Assembly (NCBI GenBank): GCA_031216915.1
Contig: CM062293.1
Coordinates: forward strand, 149,304,285 to 149,368,284
Length of the DNA stretch: 64,000 nt
Reading direction: 5' to 3'
Origin: Pictodentalium vernedei
Taxonomy: Eukaryota; Mollusca; Scaphopoda; Dentaliida; Dentaliidae
In this document: in pieces, positions 52,310 through 62,269 of the stretch
Position numbering within the stretch: position 1 is the first letter of the stretch
Layout: every line of letters starts with the position of its first letter
The notes under the pieces: model-generated
What the model was told of the DNA's origin: nothing
The model's database searches: none
What the model saw: only the letters and a program-made list of their open reading frames with translations
Position numbers and translations under genes: made by a program

Positions 52310-52680
52310 AGCTTCAGTATGTATGTTAAGTTGTAGTGTTATGCTATTAGATATCTGTTCGACAGCCCGATTCCATTTGCTGATATGAAGTCGAATAGAA
52401 GAAAAAAGGATTATGAACAAGAAAGAAGTGGTTGAAATTTTTGTGAGATACACAAATAGTTTCATTTGTGTATGTATTGACGAATGAGGTTGGGCTCACG
52501 AATTGTGCTTCATCAAATGATTGAATGAATCGAAAGTAAATGAATTGATGAAAATATGAACAGAGTGAGTCATTTGTATGAATACATAAAAGAATGAATG
52601 AGAGAATGCACAGATGACTCAGCGAATGACCCAGCTCATATCCGTTTTGGTAAGAGAAATTGTCTTGGATCACTAAAGAT
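52310..52680. other. Sequence upstream of LINE-C, unassigned
   Basis: Rich in GAATGA-like words. The 108-codon minus frame is hydrophobic/aromatic and unlike any ORF1 I know. Confidence 0.4.
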
Positions 52681-52689
52681 TATCATTTT

Positions 52690-52800
52690 TCGCCACAACA
52701 ACACGGCCCATGACCACTCACTGGAACGACCTCAGCAAGCTCATTCCAGTGAGGGGTCATAGGCCATGAATCCAATAGAAGACTGGGCCAACAAGATTTG
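52690..52800. repeat. Decayed PalA-type hairpin
   Basis: GGCCCATGACCACTCACTGG, AACGACCTC...AAGCTCATTCCAGTGAGGGG, TCATAGGCCATG: the PalA core order with mutations. It lies just 5' of the LINE-A ORFs. Confidence 0.7.
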
Positions 52801-52875
52801 AATGGCAACTTTGTCACGTTGTGAAAGACACGGCCTGTTTTGGCAAAGTAACAATTGCTAAGATGAAGTCTTAAA

Positions 52876-53979
52876 ATGTTTCCTCTATCGATCAGATTGA
52901 GTAGTCTGCCAGTCACTATTGCTAATAGTTTGAGGATAGTCGACAATGCTGGTAATGTATGTAGTACTGATAGAGACTCTGACATTTATGATACCCTTGA
53001 TGAACATTCTTATCTATCTTATACCACCACACCCACTGTACGTAAAGAGGGTCCAGCTGTCACTGAAATGTCAAATACAGAAGTTTCACAGCCGGTGTAT
53101 TTTGAGTTGGGGAGTAGCGAATCGGGTATTGCTGATTTTAAACAACCTCCTGTGTCAGTAACAGGGCAACAAGATCTCAGCAGGATTTTCCAAATGCTAG
53201 AAACCATTACTGAAAAGTTAAATATTATGGATGAACTGAGGTCTGATGTTAAGTTGATTCACACAAAGTTGAACGTTATTGAGAGCAGGGTGGAAAATCT
53301 TTGTGAAAGAGTGCAGTCGTTGGAGCAGGACTCACGTTCTTTAAAAAACGATGTGGTTGACCTACAAATCACAAACGATAACGTTGAATCGTCGTTGAGC
53401 AGTTTGCAAGGTGATAACTCACGGGTCACCGAGAACCTGGCGACCGTCCAAGAGTGTAATGCTGAACTGAGAGAAACCGTTACTGACATTCAGATGCAAT
53501 CAATGCGGGACAATCTATTATTCTCGGGTATTAGGGAAATCGAAAATGACAGAACATCCACTGAAGATATCTTAGTAGACTTCTTGAAAGACAAAATGAA
53601 AATAGAGCGACCAATTTCATTTGAGAGGGTTCACAGGCTTGGCAAAAGAAACTCTTTGAAAGCTCGTCCAATTGTTGCAAAATTTACATATTACAAAGAC
53701 CGTGAGTGTGTCCGCAATCGTTCCTATATTTTGAAAGACTCGAACTATTATGTGAATGAACATTACCCAAAACATGTGGCAGATTATAGAAAAAATGTAC
53801 TTATGCCAATACTGAAAAATGCCAAACAAAAAGGGGAAAATGCAAAGATAGTGGGAGATAGACTTTTTATAAATGGAAGAATGTACCTTCCTTCTACGCC
53901 TCCACCATACAGAGTAACTGACCAGCAAAATAAAAACACACAGGTTGGGGTTAATGTAGGGAGAGGGGGGACTAGATAA
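52876..53979 (+). CDS. LINE-A ORF1: coiled-coil RNA-binding protein
   Basis: 367 residues, L1-ORF1p-like (the Transposase_22 type). Residues 100-210 are heptad-rich coiled coil (LETITEKLNIM, VIESRVENLCERVQSLEQD, SLKNDVVDLQ). Residues 210-275 read MRDNLLFSGIREIEN...FERVHRLGK...ARPIVAKFTYYKDRE, the RRM-like core shared by many LINE ORF1 proteins. Residues 280-350 form the C-terminal domain (VNEHYPKHVADYRKNVLMPI, GDRLFINGRMY). Such proteins form trimers that coat the LINE RNA. The Met at 52876 is the first in frame. The stop TAA (53977-53979) is in the same frame as ORF2, with no further stop between them. Intact. Confidence 0.88.
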   Translation: MFPLSIRLSSLPVTIANSLRIVDNAGNVCSTDRDSDIYDTLDEHSYLSYTTTPTVRKEGPAVTEMSNTEVSQPVYFELGSSESGIADFKQPPVSVTGQQDLSRIFQMLETITEKLNIMDELRSDVKLIHTKLNVIESRVENLCERVQSLEQDSRSLKNDVVDLQITNDNVESSLSSLQGDNSRVTENLATVQECNAELRETVTDIQMQSMRDNLLFSGIREIENDRTSTEDILVDFLKDKMKIERPISFERVHRLGKRNSLKARPIVAKFTYYKDRECVRNRSYILKDSNYYVNEHYPKHVADYRKNVLMPILKNAKQKGENAKIVGDRLFINGRMYLPSTPPPYRVTDQQNKNTQVGVNVGRGGTR

Positions 53980-56900
53980 GACAGCCCGAGGGGCTATAAA
54001 CTTAATGTATTGTCTCTAAATGTTTGTGGCCTTAAGTCAAAACTGAGTGACCCGGAATTCTTGGATTATATAACAGATTTCGACGTCTTATGTTTCCAAG
54101 AGTCTAAGACAGATGATATAGACATAATAGAAATCGATGGGTATCATGTATTTCCGTTAAAAAATCGTAAGTCAGTTGCTATTACTAGATCAGGTGGAAT
54201 TTGTACAGCTGTAAAAAGTGTTTATAAGAAATTGGTGTCGGTCATCCCTGACGAAAATCCACATATACAGTGGATAAAATTTGACACAGGTAACTACTCT
54301 AGTGTACTGATAGGAAATGTCTATCTACCATTTGAAGGCTCGAGATATGATAACGGAGATAGCCACGAGGCCCTCTATGTATCCATCCTAGATAAAAGCA
54401 CGGCGAGTGATACAATAGCCCTTGTGGGTGATTTCAATTCTCGAATTGGGAGGGTCAATGAGCTGTCAGATTTCGCCCAGAGCCAAATTAAGAAACTTAA
54501 AATGGTTACAGATAAAAGGCACACCCAAGATGATTTTACAAATAATTTTGGGAGAAAACTAATAGATATTTGTAAAAACAATGATCTATTGGTAATAAAC
54601 GGCCGATGTGGCGATGACAAGGGTTGTGGAGCTGCAACATGTAAAGGGGTTAGTGTCATAGATTACTTGATATGCACCGCTGACTTTGCGGAGCTATTGA
54701 CAGACTTCAGAGTTGACGAGTTCAATGAACTGTACTCTGACGTTCACACTCCGATTTGTTTTTCTCTTAACACTGTTGTTTGCCTTGATAACAATGCGTT
54801 AGAGATTAGTGGCCTCTCGGATGAAAAACATAACAGTTTTACCGCTAACGGTAAAACTTCACAACTAAATATCGAATCTATTCAATGCGCAGGATGCTCT
54901 GAAGATACTGCCTTAGATCTTAATAGATGGGACCCCTCAAAAATAGATAATTTTAGAAGCAATATTGATTTAAAAATGATCGAATTCTTAAACGAGCAAT
55001 TAGATATCCTTGAAACAAAAGATAACATCACAAAACAGAATATAGATGAGATAAATAGCAGTTTGTGTGCAATATACTTAAATGCAGCTAAAGAAACACT
55101 CGGTGTCCGTAAAAATCACGGTAAAGGTCTGACGACGAAAAAGAAAGTGAATTACCGACCCTGGTTTTCGGTTGACTGCCTCTCTGCTAGGAAAAATCTT
55201 AGGAGAGTAAGAAAGGCATTCAGAATGCAACCTGATATCGAGAATAAACGTTTGCTGCTTAAATGCAGAAATCTTTATAAAATATCCCTTAAAAGAAGCA
55301 AATTTAAATATTTGGCCACGTTTAAGGATAAGATTCGAATGATTAAAAAAACAGGTAACAAGGAATTTTGGAAACTAATACAATTCCTTGATCGAAATTC
55401 GAAACAAACCCGCACTCCATCACTAGAAAACTTCTATGAGTGTTACAAAAATATTGAAACGATTAATAAAAACTCGACGGAAGATGAAGTCGGCGAGAAT
55501 GTTTCTCCAATATTACCACATCCCGAATCGACGGATACATCTATGTTAGATGAGTATATTCAAGTAGAGGAAGTAGAAAGAATCGTAAGAAATTTGAAAA
55601 ATGGGAAAGCACCAGGAATTGATAATATAAATAATGAATATATTAAAATTACTTTCGATATGTTTAATGTCATATACACCAAATTTTTCAATATTATTTT
55701 GAAGAGTGGAATACTCCCATCGGCTTGGACCATTGGCACTATTAAACCGATTTATAAAAACAAAGGTTCACCCCTAGATGTAGACAACTATAGAAAAATA
55801 ACGTTGGTCAGTAATATCTCCAAAATATTCACAAGTCTTATAAGTAACAGAATTTCGGCTTTCTTATGTGAAAACTCTCTACTATCTGAGACCCAAGCAG
55901 GATTCAGAAAGGGATACTCAACACTTGATCATATCTTTTCGTTACATGTGGTTAGGGAACTAGTAAAATTAAATAAGAAACCTCTTTATTGCACATTTGT
56001 AGATTTCTCTAAGGCTTTTGATACTGTCTGGCGCACGGCCCTATGGTATAAATTAAAACAAAACCATATAGAAGGTAAGGTTCTTCGTATAATTCAAAAT
56101 ATGTATAGTGATATTAAATCTACCGTTATGAAAGGGAAAAATAAATCCAACTTTTTCTCGAGTAATATTGGCCTTAGACAAGGGGAAAATCTATCACCGA
56201 TCCTTTTTTCATTATACCTTAATGATTTAGAATATTTCCTATGCCAAAATAACTGTTCGGATATTGAATTTCGCACCCCTTTTAGACACCCGAACGACCC
56301 TGAGCTATACCTCCGACTTCTTGTGTTATTGTATGCGGACGATACAGTTCTTTTAGCAAGTTCTAAAAAAAAATGCAAAACTTATTGGATGTTTTTCACA
56401 AATACTGCACGAAATGGAAATTGGAAATTAATATTTCTAAGACTAAAATTATAAAGTTTGGCGGTAGAGTGGACCCACGAGATAACTTCTCTGTCGGAGG
56501 CACGTCCATAGAAATAGTTAACAATTACAAATATTTAGGAACAACATTTACAAAGAGGGGCTCATACAATACAGAAAAAAATAATAGATGTAACCAGGCT
56601 AAAAAGGCTATGTACCCTCTGATAAATAAAATGAGAAAATACCAGCTTCCGATTGACGTTGTCATCGAAGTCTACAACAAATCTATTGTCCCAATTATGT
56701 TGTATGGGTGTGAAATCTGGGGGCACACTAAGGTTACTGCGTTAGAAAAGCTGGAGCTCTGGTTCCTTAAATTTGTTTTGAAACTGAAAAAGTCCACGGG
56801 AAGTAGCTTGCTTTTTGGAGAACTAGGCCTCACCCCTCTAGAGAACACAATAAAAATACGATGCTTAAACTTCTGGGCTAAATTGGTGTCTTCTAACGAA

Positions 56901-57515
56901 TTAAAAATATCTAGGCACCTGTATCTACTACTGTACAGTAAATACATTGATGGGGAGTATACCAGCCCCTGGTTAAATTATATATCATCTCTGCTGAATA
57001 GCATAGGCTTTGGATACTTATGGTCCAATCAAAATGTATTGGACTGTAAATGGTTTGACTGTGCTATAAAGCAAAGGTTGTATGACATGAATTTACAGGA
57101 ATGGAGGGCTTCTTTGGAAAAGTCGACTAAATTCGAATTCTACGGATTAATTAAACCCTCCCCAGTGTTCGAGGAGTACCTCGTCAAACTCCCTCCCCCA
57201 TTAGCTTCTTCTTTACTTATGTTTCGTACGCGAAATCATCATTTGCCTATAGAAGTAGGAAGTTGGTCATCTATTGAAATATCACAGAGAAAGTGTAACC
57301 TTTGTAGTTTAGATATTGGCGACGAATTTCACTATATCCTGGTATGTGAAAAACTTAAACATATTCGTGTAAAATATATAAAAGCTTATTACTATCGAAA
57401 CCCAAATATGCTTAAGCTCCAGCAGTTATTTACTAACACAAATAGTAAAGTGACGAGAAATCTAGCAAAATTTATAAGGGAAATTCAGACAATTCTAAAA
57501 CCTGCTCGCGCCTAA
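53980..57515 (+). CDS. LINE-A ORF2: endonuclease-reverse transcriptase, one frameshift
   Basis: Translation from codon 53980 (directly after the ORF1 TAA) reads DSPRGYKLNVLSLNVCGLKS. LSLNVCGL is the first AP-endonuclease motif, so coding begins at or before about 54001, yet no in-frame ATG occurs for some 160 codons. Motifs: CFQESKTDD (Glu), VGDFNSRIGR, YSDVHTPICF. RT: LKNGKAPGIDNINNEYIK, TFVDFSKAFDTVWRTAL, IGLRQGENLSPILFSLYLND and LLYADDTVLLAS (YADD at 56332-56343). At the A run 56365-56373 the frame shifts; the remainder (56373-57515) continues with KWKLEINISKTKIIKFGG, CEIWGHTKVTALEKLELWFL and a C-terminal CNLCSLDIGDEFHYILVC. The simplest explanation is loss of one A in the run, by decay or sequencing error. 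Confidence 0.88.
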
Positions 57516-57642
57516 CTGATATATATACATAAAATCGTAACATACTGACTTATCGTATTCTCCCCTCCGCCCCCCCCCCCGCAAGGGTGGGGTGTACATA
57601 ATATAGACATTTGAGTAGATATAACACGCCTATCGCGACTTG

Positions 57643-57700
57643 AGTTCCATACTGCCCTAAGCGCAATGCAACTGCATTGCGTTTGGGACAGTATGGAACC
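57643..57700. repeat. Hairpin in the LINE-A 3' UTR
   Basis: TTCCATACTGCCCTAAGCGC, AATGCA / TGCATTGCG..GGGACAGTATGGAA: about 24 paired positions with a 2-nt centre and a few mismatches, 130 bp after the ORF2 stop. Confidence 0.8.
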
Positions 57701-58055
57701 CAGGCGACGCTATGTGACCATTGGTGCTGGGGTGGGTGGTCTAGTGACCAATACCACGGATAATGGGAAAGTAACTTTAGTTACGGCACACGGTTAAACG
57801 GTTACAAAATAGGCCACTCATGTCAGCGCTGTTGGTCATCGACCGTGACCTGTGCGGAGAATGCTGGTGTGAAAAACTGAAGTAATCTTTTTTGTATGTC
57901 TTGATCGCCCCATCCCCCTCGTGGCTGACCACAGTCCCCTAAGGAACAAAAACCAAATCTAACAATTAATATATATGGACGTACACATGTATGTGTATGT
58001 ATTACTTACCACGCCTCGAAATCTATATATGCCTATAGAATTTTTTGTAATTTAT

Positions 58056-58059
<4 letters not shown>

Positions 58060-58120
<61 letters not shown>
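58060..58120. repeat. (GA)n microsatellite in the LINE-A 3' UTR
   Basis: About 30 GA units. Confidence 0.95.
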
Positions 58121-58122
<2 letters not shown>

Positions 58123-58919
58123 AGTTTATCATTTATTGCCAGTTACACATGTGCACTCTGAAGCATACGGAAAGGCTGAGGAGAGGGCAGGACATTATTT
58201 GATCTCATGCACGGAGTAATGATTCCCATATATAATTAACGGTGACAGTATTGCCCTTGTCGCTACAAGGGTGCATAAACAGTTGAATAACACCGCAGAA
58301 ATTATTTTCTCCCAAGGCCGCCGGGGACATCCCGAAATGATGTCTCCGGCGGGCTTTGGAGAAGATAGACTCTGCGAATCTGCGTAACCTTATCTGGGAG
58401 GCACCTAGTATTCCCGAATATCTGACCTTGCATCAGAGCGCGCACATTCCTAACCCCCACCCCTCTTTCGGTAGTAGAACTATAGTTCCCTGGGTCACCC
58501 AGTTAAAGTAAGACGACAAAGGTCTTCGCCGGGTAGTATGCATAGGTGTCCTCAAACTTCTACTAAAATTTCGTGTGCGACTGCGATGCAAGGAGGGAAA
58601 ACTCCTCGGGTAAATGCTACGAGGGGTCGGAACGAGGGAACACACACTTGGACCAGTCTTTCTTAAATTTACAGGTAACTCATTTTGTCTGAATATGTTT
58701 TATTTATTGGGTTCCTTTTGTGTACCTGTATCTTATCTGCCTATGAAATTCAAGCTAAACCTGTCCGTTTATGTCTCATATCATACATCTTTAAATAAAC
58801 GCAGTTTTAAATTACCACAGTAACTGAGTCAGCCCTATTCTCAGCCTCCTTTATGATTTGTCAACACTCTTGTGTAATGTTACAAAAGACAAACACAAAT
58901 CCTGGCAAATATTTTTTTT

Positions 58920-58922
<3 letters not shown>

Positions 58923-58977
<55 letters not shown>
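58923..58977. repeat. (GA)n microsatellite near the LINE-A terminus
   Basis: About 27 GA units, positionally equivalent to 2610-2673 in the older copy (both followed by ACTACCACAGACA). Confidence 0.95.
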
Positions 58978-58980
<3 letters not shown>

Positions 58981-59243
58981 CAATACCAGCAGCTGTATAT
59001 CTAACTACTACCACAGACACGACATTTATTTTATGTAATATAAATTATTTGTTTATTACTTTGTATACCTAGTTGTAGGTGAAAAGTATAAAATAAATAA
59101 AAAAATCACGGACCGGATAGTCTTAATGAAGCTGTTATCTTAACTATATGGTAAATCTCCTCAACAGACGATAGTGTAAACTAATGTTAAAAAATATTTG
59201 CAATACAAATACAAACACAGGGTGGACTGAGCAAGTGAAAGTG

Positions 59244-59489
59244 TTAACCATTTACTTAACGTGAAAAGTGGACGACACTTGCAAACAAAGTTCTTGAAGA
59301 ACTAAATATTTTAATTTTTTGCATCAAAAACATAGCTTTTGACCCCTCATTGGACCGACTCGCTGACCTCGTCGCAATGAGGTGTCATAAGCTATCTTTT
59401 TTGGACAAAAAAAAAATAATGAAAATTCAATGGTTCTTTCTATGAACACCGATATTCAGTTTTAGCCGTTATGTTGGGTAAAGGGTTAA
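59244..59489. mobile_element. PalA MITE, diverged
   Basis: TTAA at 59244 and 59486. The core is weakened (GACCCCTCATTGGACCGACT ... GTCGCAATGAGGTGTCATA). Confidence 0.88.
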
Positions 59490-59654
59490 GAGAATTATTC
59501 AATGGAGATCTCGGGCTCAGAGGTGAGGACAACCCAGGGTAGAAATGCGCCCGAGAACGAGTCGAGCAGAATTGTAACCGAAATTGGCGAAATGGGATCA
59601 ACGCAAAGATATCTTTTGTTAGCTTGTGGGATAATGAGAGACCAGGTTTTGGAA

Positions 59655-59691
59655 CATTTGGGGTGGGGGGGGGGGGGGGGGGGGGGGGGAG
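59655..59691. repeat. Poly-G tract
   Basis: More than 25 consecutive G, the longest homopolymer in the window; its length is likely unreliable. Confidence 0.85.
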
Positions 59692-59805
59692 CAGTGCTGC
59701 TTAAGCCGAGGTCGCAGTCGTTCGAGCACAAAGGAAAGAATTTGAAAAGACAGTGAAAAGGGGTGCCAAATATATGAAATTTAGAAATAATAGAAACCCC
59801 GGAAC

Positions 59806-60095
59806 ACTTTCTATCAGACAAACCGAAAGGTACACGGTTCGATCTCCACCAGGTAACTGCATTGTGTCCTTGGGCAAGGCCTCTAATCCCGACTACCCAT
59901 GTGGGGGCGCGATGGCCCTATGCCCTGGTGCATACAGTACATCTATGATGCACTTGTTTTTAACCAATGCTAACCCTGCTTATACGTAGTTAGTACGTTA
60001 GGGAGTCTAACAGTTGCTCGGTGGTTCTTTCCGGGTACTCCCGCTTCCGCCACCCGTAAAACAGCCCGACACGAGGTGACCTTGGAGTCTATTCA
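59806..60095 (+). mobile_element. SINE-1, head partial, variant 3' junction
   Basis: B-box part ACCGAAAGGTACACGGTTCG, ATCTCCACC. Body TTGTGTCCTTGGGCAAGGCC, CTAACCCTGCTTATACGTAG, CCGGGTACTCCCGC. After GACACGAGGTGACCTTGG it continues AGTCTATTCAATGGTGATT instead of the usual tail. Confidence 0.85.
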
Positions 60096-60524
60096 ATGGT
60101 GATTCAGGTCACTTCCAGTTTATTTGGCTTTCTCGTGATAGCAGCCCATCCTTAACCCTCCTGATTACTGATACCGAAATATCAACCTACAAATGTTTCC
60201 CATGACGAAACTAAGAATTTAACCAATTCGGTGAAACAAGTTAGAATTGGCAAATTCCTAAATTCGATTCTTAAATTAAATGTTCAGGGGTAAAAAATTC
60301 AAGTTAAGCCAATTTTTTTACCTGTACTGTCCACTGAAGAGAACTCAACCAAGGCGTTAGTAACCTCGTCCTATTTCTCCAGTAATTAGAACCTGATTAT
60401 ACCACAGTTATATCCAATTCCATGCATTGCAATCTTATTGGTTGTTAGAAACGGCGTGCCTAGAGTTCTTACTCTCAAGATGCGAGCAGAGATTCCATCG
60501 TATGATTTTTATCTTCTATGGCCC
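60096..60524. other. Unassigned sequence
   Basis: No supported feature. Confidence 0.4.
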
Positions 60525-60756
60525 TTAACCCTTTACCTAACATGAAAAGCAGACACTTGCAAAAGAATTCTTGAACAAACATAGGTTATGACCCCTCATT
60601 GGAACGAGCTCGACGAGGTCGTTCCAACGAGGGGTCATAATCTATGTTTTTGAGACAAAAACAAAAAAAAAAAAATGAAAAAATAATGAAAATTAATTGG
60701 CGACTTTTGAGAATAGCGTTGCCCGTTTTTGGACGTTACGTTGGGTAAAGGGTTAA
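60525..60756. mobile_element. PalA MITE with left-arm deletion
   Basis: TTAA at 60525 and 60753. The left arm jumps from GAATTCTTGAACAA to ACATAGGTTATGACCCCTC, losing the GTCTCAAAA segment. The right arm is complete. Confidence 0.9.
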
Positions 60757-61135
60757 AGTTGTGAAAAGTGCATTTTTTCATTCCTTATTTCACAACTCCC
60801 TGTTCGGGCCGAAACATGCGAAACATGTGCACTTTTCTCAACCTTAAAAGTGCGTTAATCATAACCGTAGCTTTATATATTATATTTCTTAAATCCCACC
60901 AAGACACATGGTCGCCCACTGATGCGTATTAGTGAGCGGGTGCCCCCCCCCCCCACTCCCCCCCGGATCGTGATCTCGAATTAAATAAGGTGCATCCTTT
61001 ATCTCTTCAACCCACCCTGTCCGTAAAGCACTAAATTGTGCCATGACGGCCAACTTCATGGTGGTAATCAGCAGCGTAGTCATTGAGGGGATTGGGGGAC
61101 TCTCCACCCCATCTGTTTCTGAAAAATGTCAACAT

Positions 61136-62260
61136 TATATACTGAGTCAAAAAAGAAAGTATAATAGAAACAAATGTGAAAAATAGCATAAAGGATGAAA
61201 TTTTCTACTCAGTTTGCTAAGCACCAAGTATATCCAACTACCTGTTTTACGTTTTAGTTGAAATATTGTTATGAAAAGTGTATATATTTTTATTTAATTA
61301 TATCTTTAATGATTTAAGTACAGAAATTAAGATTTTGTTTGTGTTTGACATTATTTTTTAGCTTTTGAATACGATAACCATGGAAAATGGATATTACTGG
61401 TAAAAGAGGAAATCCTTCAATATGCCAAAAGTTGACGGAGCGAACTGGTATGGCTTCAATATCGAGTATGAGACCCATTACTGTTAATTACAGGTTGACA
61501 ACGCCTTCTCATGCTCCCAATCAGGTTCCTGGTGGTTTTTTGTGGGATGTTGTTCCATTCTTGGACCATCATGGCACCAAGCTCCTGGACACTTCTTGGC
61601 TTGACTGGGCGGGCTGAAATTGCAAGCTGCAACTCATTGCAGACATGTTCGATTGGATTGAGGTCACGGGATCTTGCTGGCCAGTCCATACGCTCAATTC
61701 CCTCCCCCTGTCGGTACTCCCGGACAGCATAGGCAACATGAGGACGGGCATTATCGTCCATCAGAATGAATCTATCACCCACTGCACCAGCATACAATCT
61801 GAAGTGGGCATCCAGGATCTCATCAATATACCGATGTGCAGTCAATGTACCACAGTCAAGGACACAGAGCTATGTACGTCCATCCCAGCTGATACCTCCC
61901 CAGACCATTATTGATCCCCACCATAGCGGTCATGTCCAGCAATGTTGGCTGCATGGACTCGATCTCCTGAGGTTCTCCATACCCTAGAACGCCTATCTGT
62001 GTAGTCTAGGCAGAACCTTGACTCATCTGTTAAAAGGACTGGTCGCCAATCTTATATGGGACATCCGACATGGACCATGGCCCATTATATCATGTCTGGC
62101 GGTGGTTCTGGGACAGCGGAATGCGTCTTCTCGATCGGAGACCACCTTCGTGCAACCTTGCCCGGATAGTCTGCGTCGAAACATTTATCCCGGGTGCATT
62201 CTGAAGGTCACTGCGAAGCTGGGTTGCTGCTGCAAACCGATTCCTACGGTCACACTTTAT
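61136..62260 (-). mobile_element. Second Tc1-like element, 5' truncated
   Basis: One TIR-like end at 61139 (ATACTGAGTCAAAAAAGAAA, then GTATAAT) resembles the TIR of the 26.4-kb element. The opposite end is missing beyond about 62260. Confidence 0.7.
61456..62260 (-). pseudogene. Tc1-like transposase, degraded
   Basis: The last 129 codons are open: RFILMDDNARPHVAYAVREY (second catalytic Asp), DWPARSRDLNPIEHVCNEL (third acidic residue) and the C-terminal SMRRRCQPVINSNGSHTRY. Upstream on the same strand, recognisable pieces (NRFAAATQLRSDL, INVSTQTIRARLHEGGLRSR, GVLGYGEPQEIE, WGGISWDG-like sequence) are broken by stops and frame changes. The N-terminal helix-turn-helix is absent. The C-terminus matches the 26.6-kb transposase closely enough to suggest one family. 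Non-functional. Confidence 0.85.
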
Positions 62261-62269
62261 TTAGCCCGG

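Larger units (their letters stand above)
52876..59110 (+). mobile_element. LINE-A, near full-length
   Basis: The order is ORF1 (coiled coil plus RRM-like domain), ORF2 (endonuclease, RT, zinc-type end; one frameshift), then a 1.6-kb 3' UTR with a hairpin at 57643-57700, two GA microsatellites and a terminal AAATAAATAAAAAAA. The 3' terminus is fixed by alignment with the fragment at 0.7-2.8 kb. The 5' end is not determined; about 75-200 bp upstream of ORF1 may be 5' UTR. Confidence 0.85.

Noticed and set aside
56365..56373. Programmed -1 frameshift in LINE-A ORF2
   Set aside because: A single A lost from a homopolymer is simpler. No downstream structure or conservation is available to support programming.
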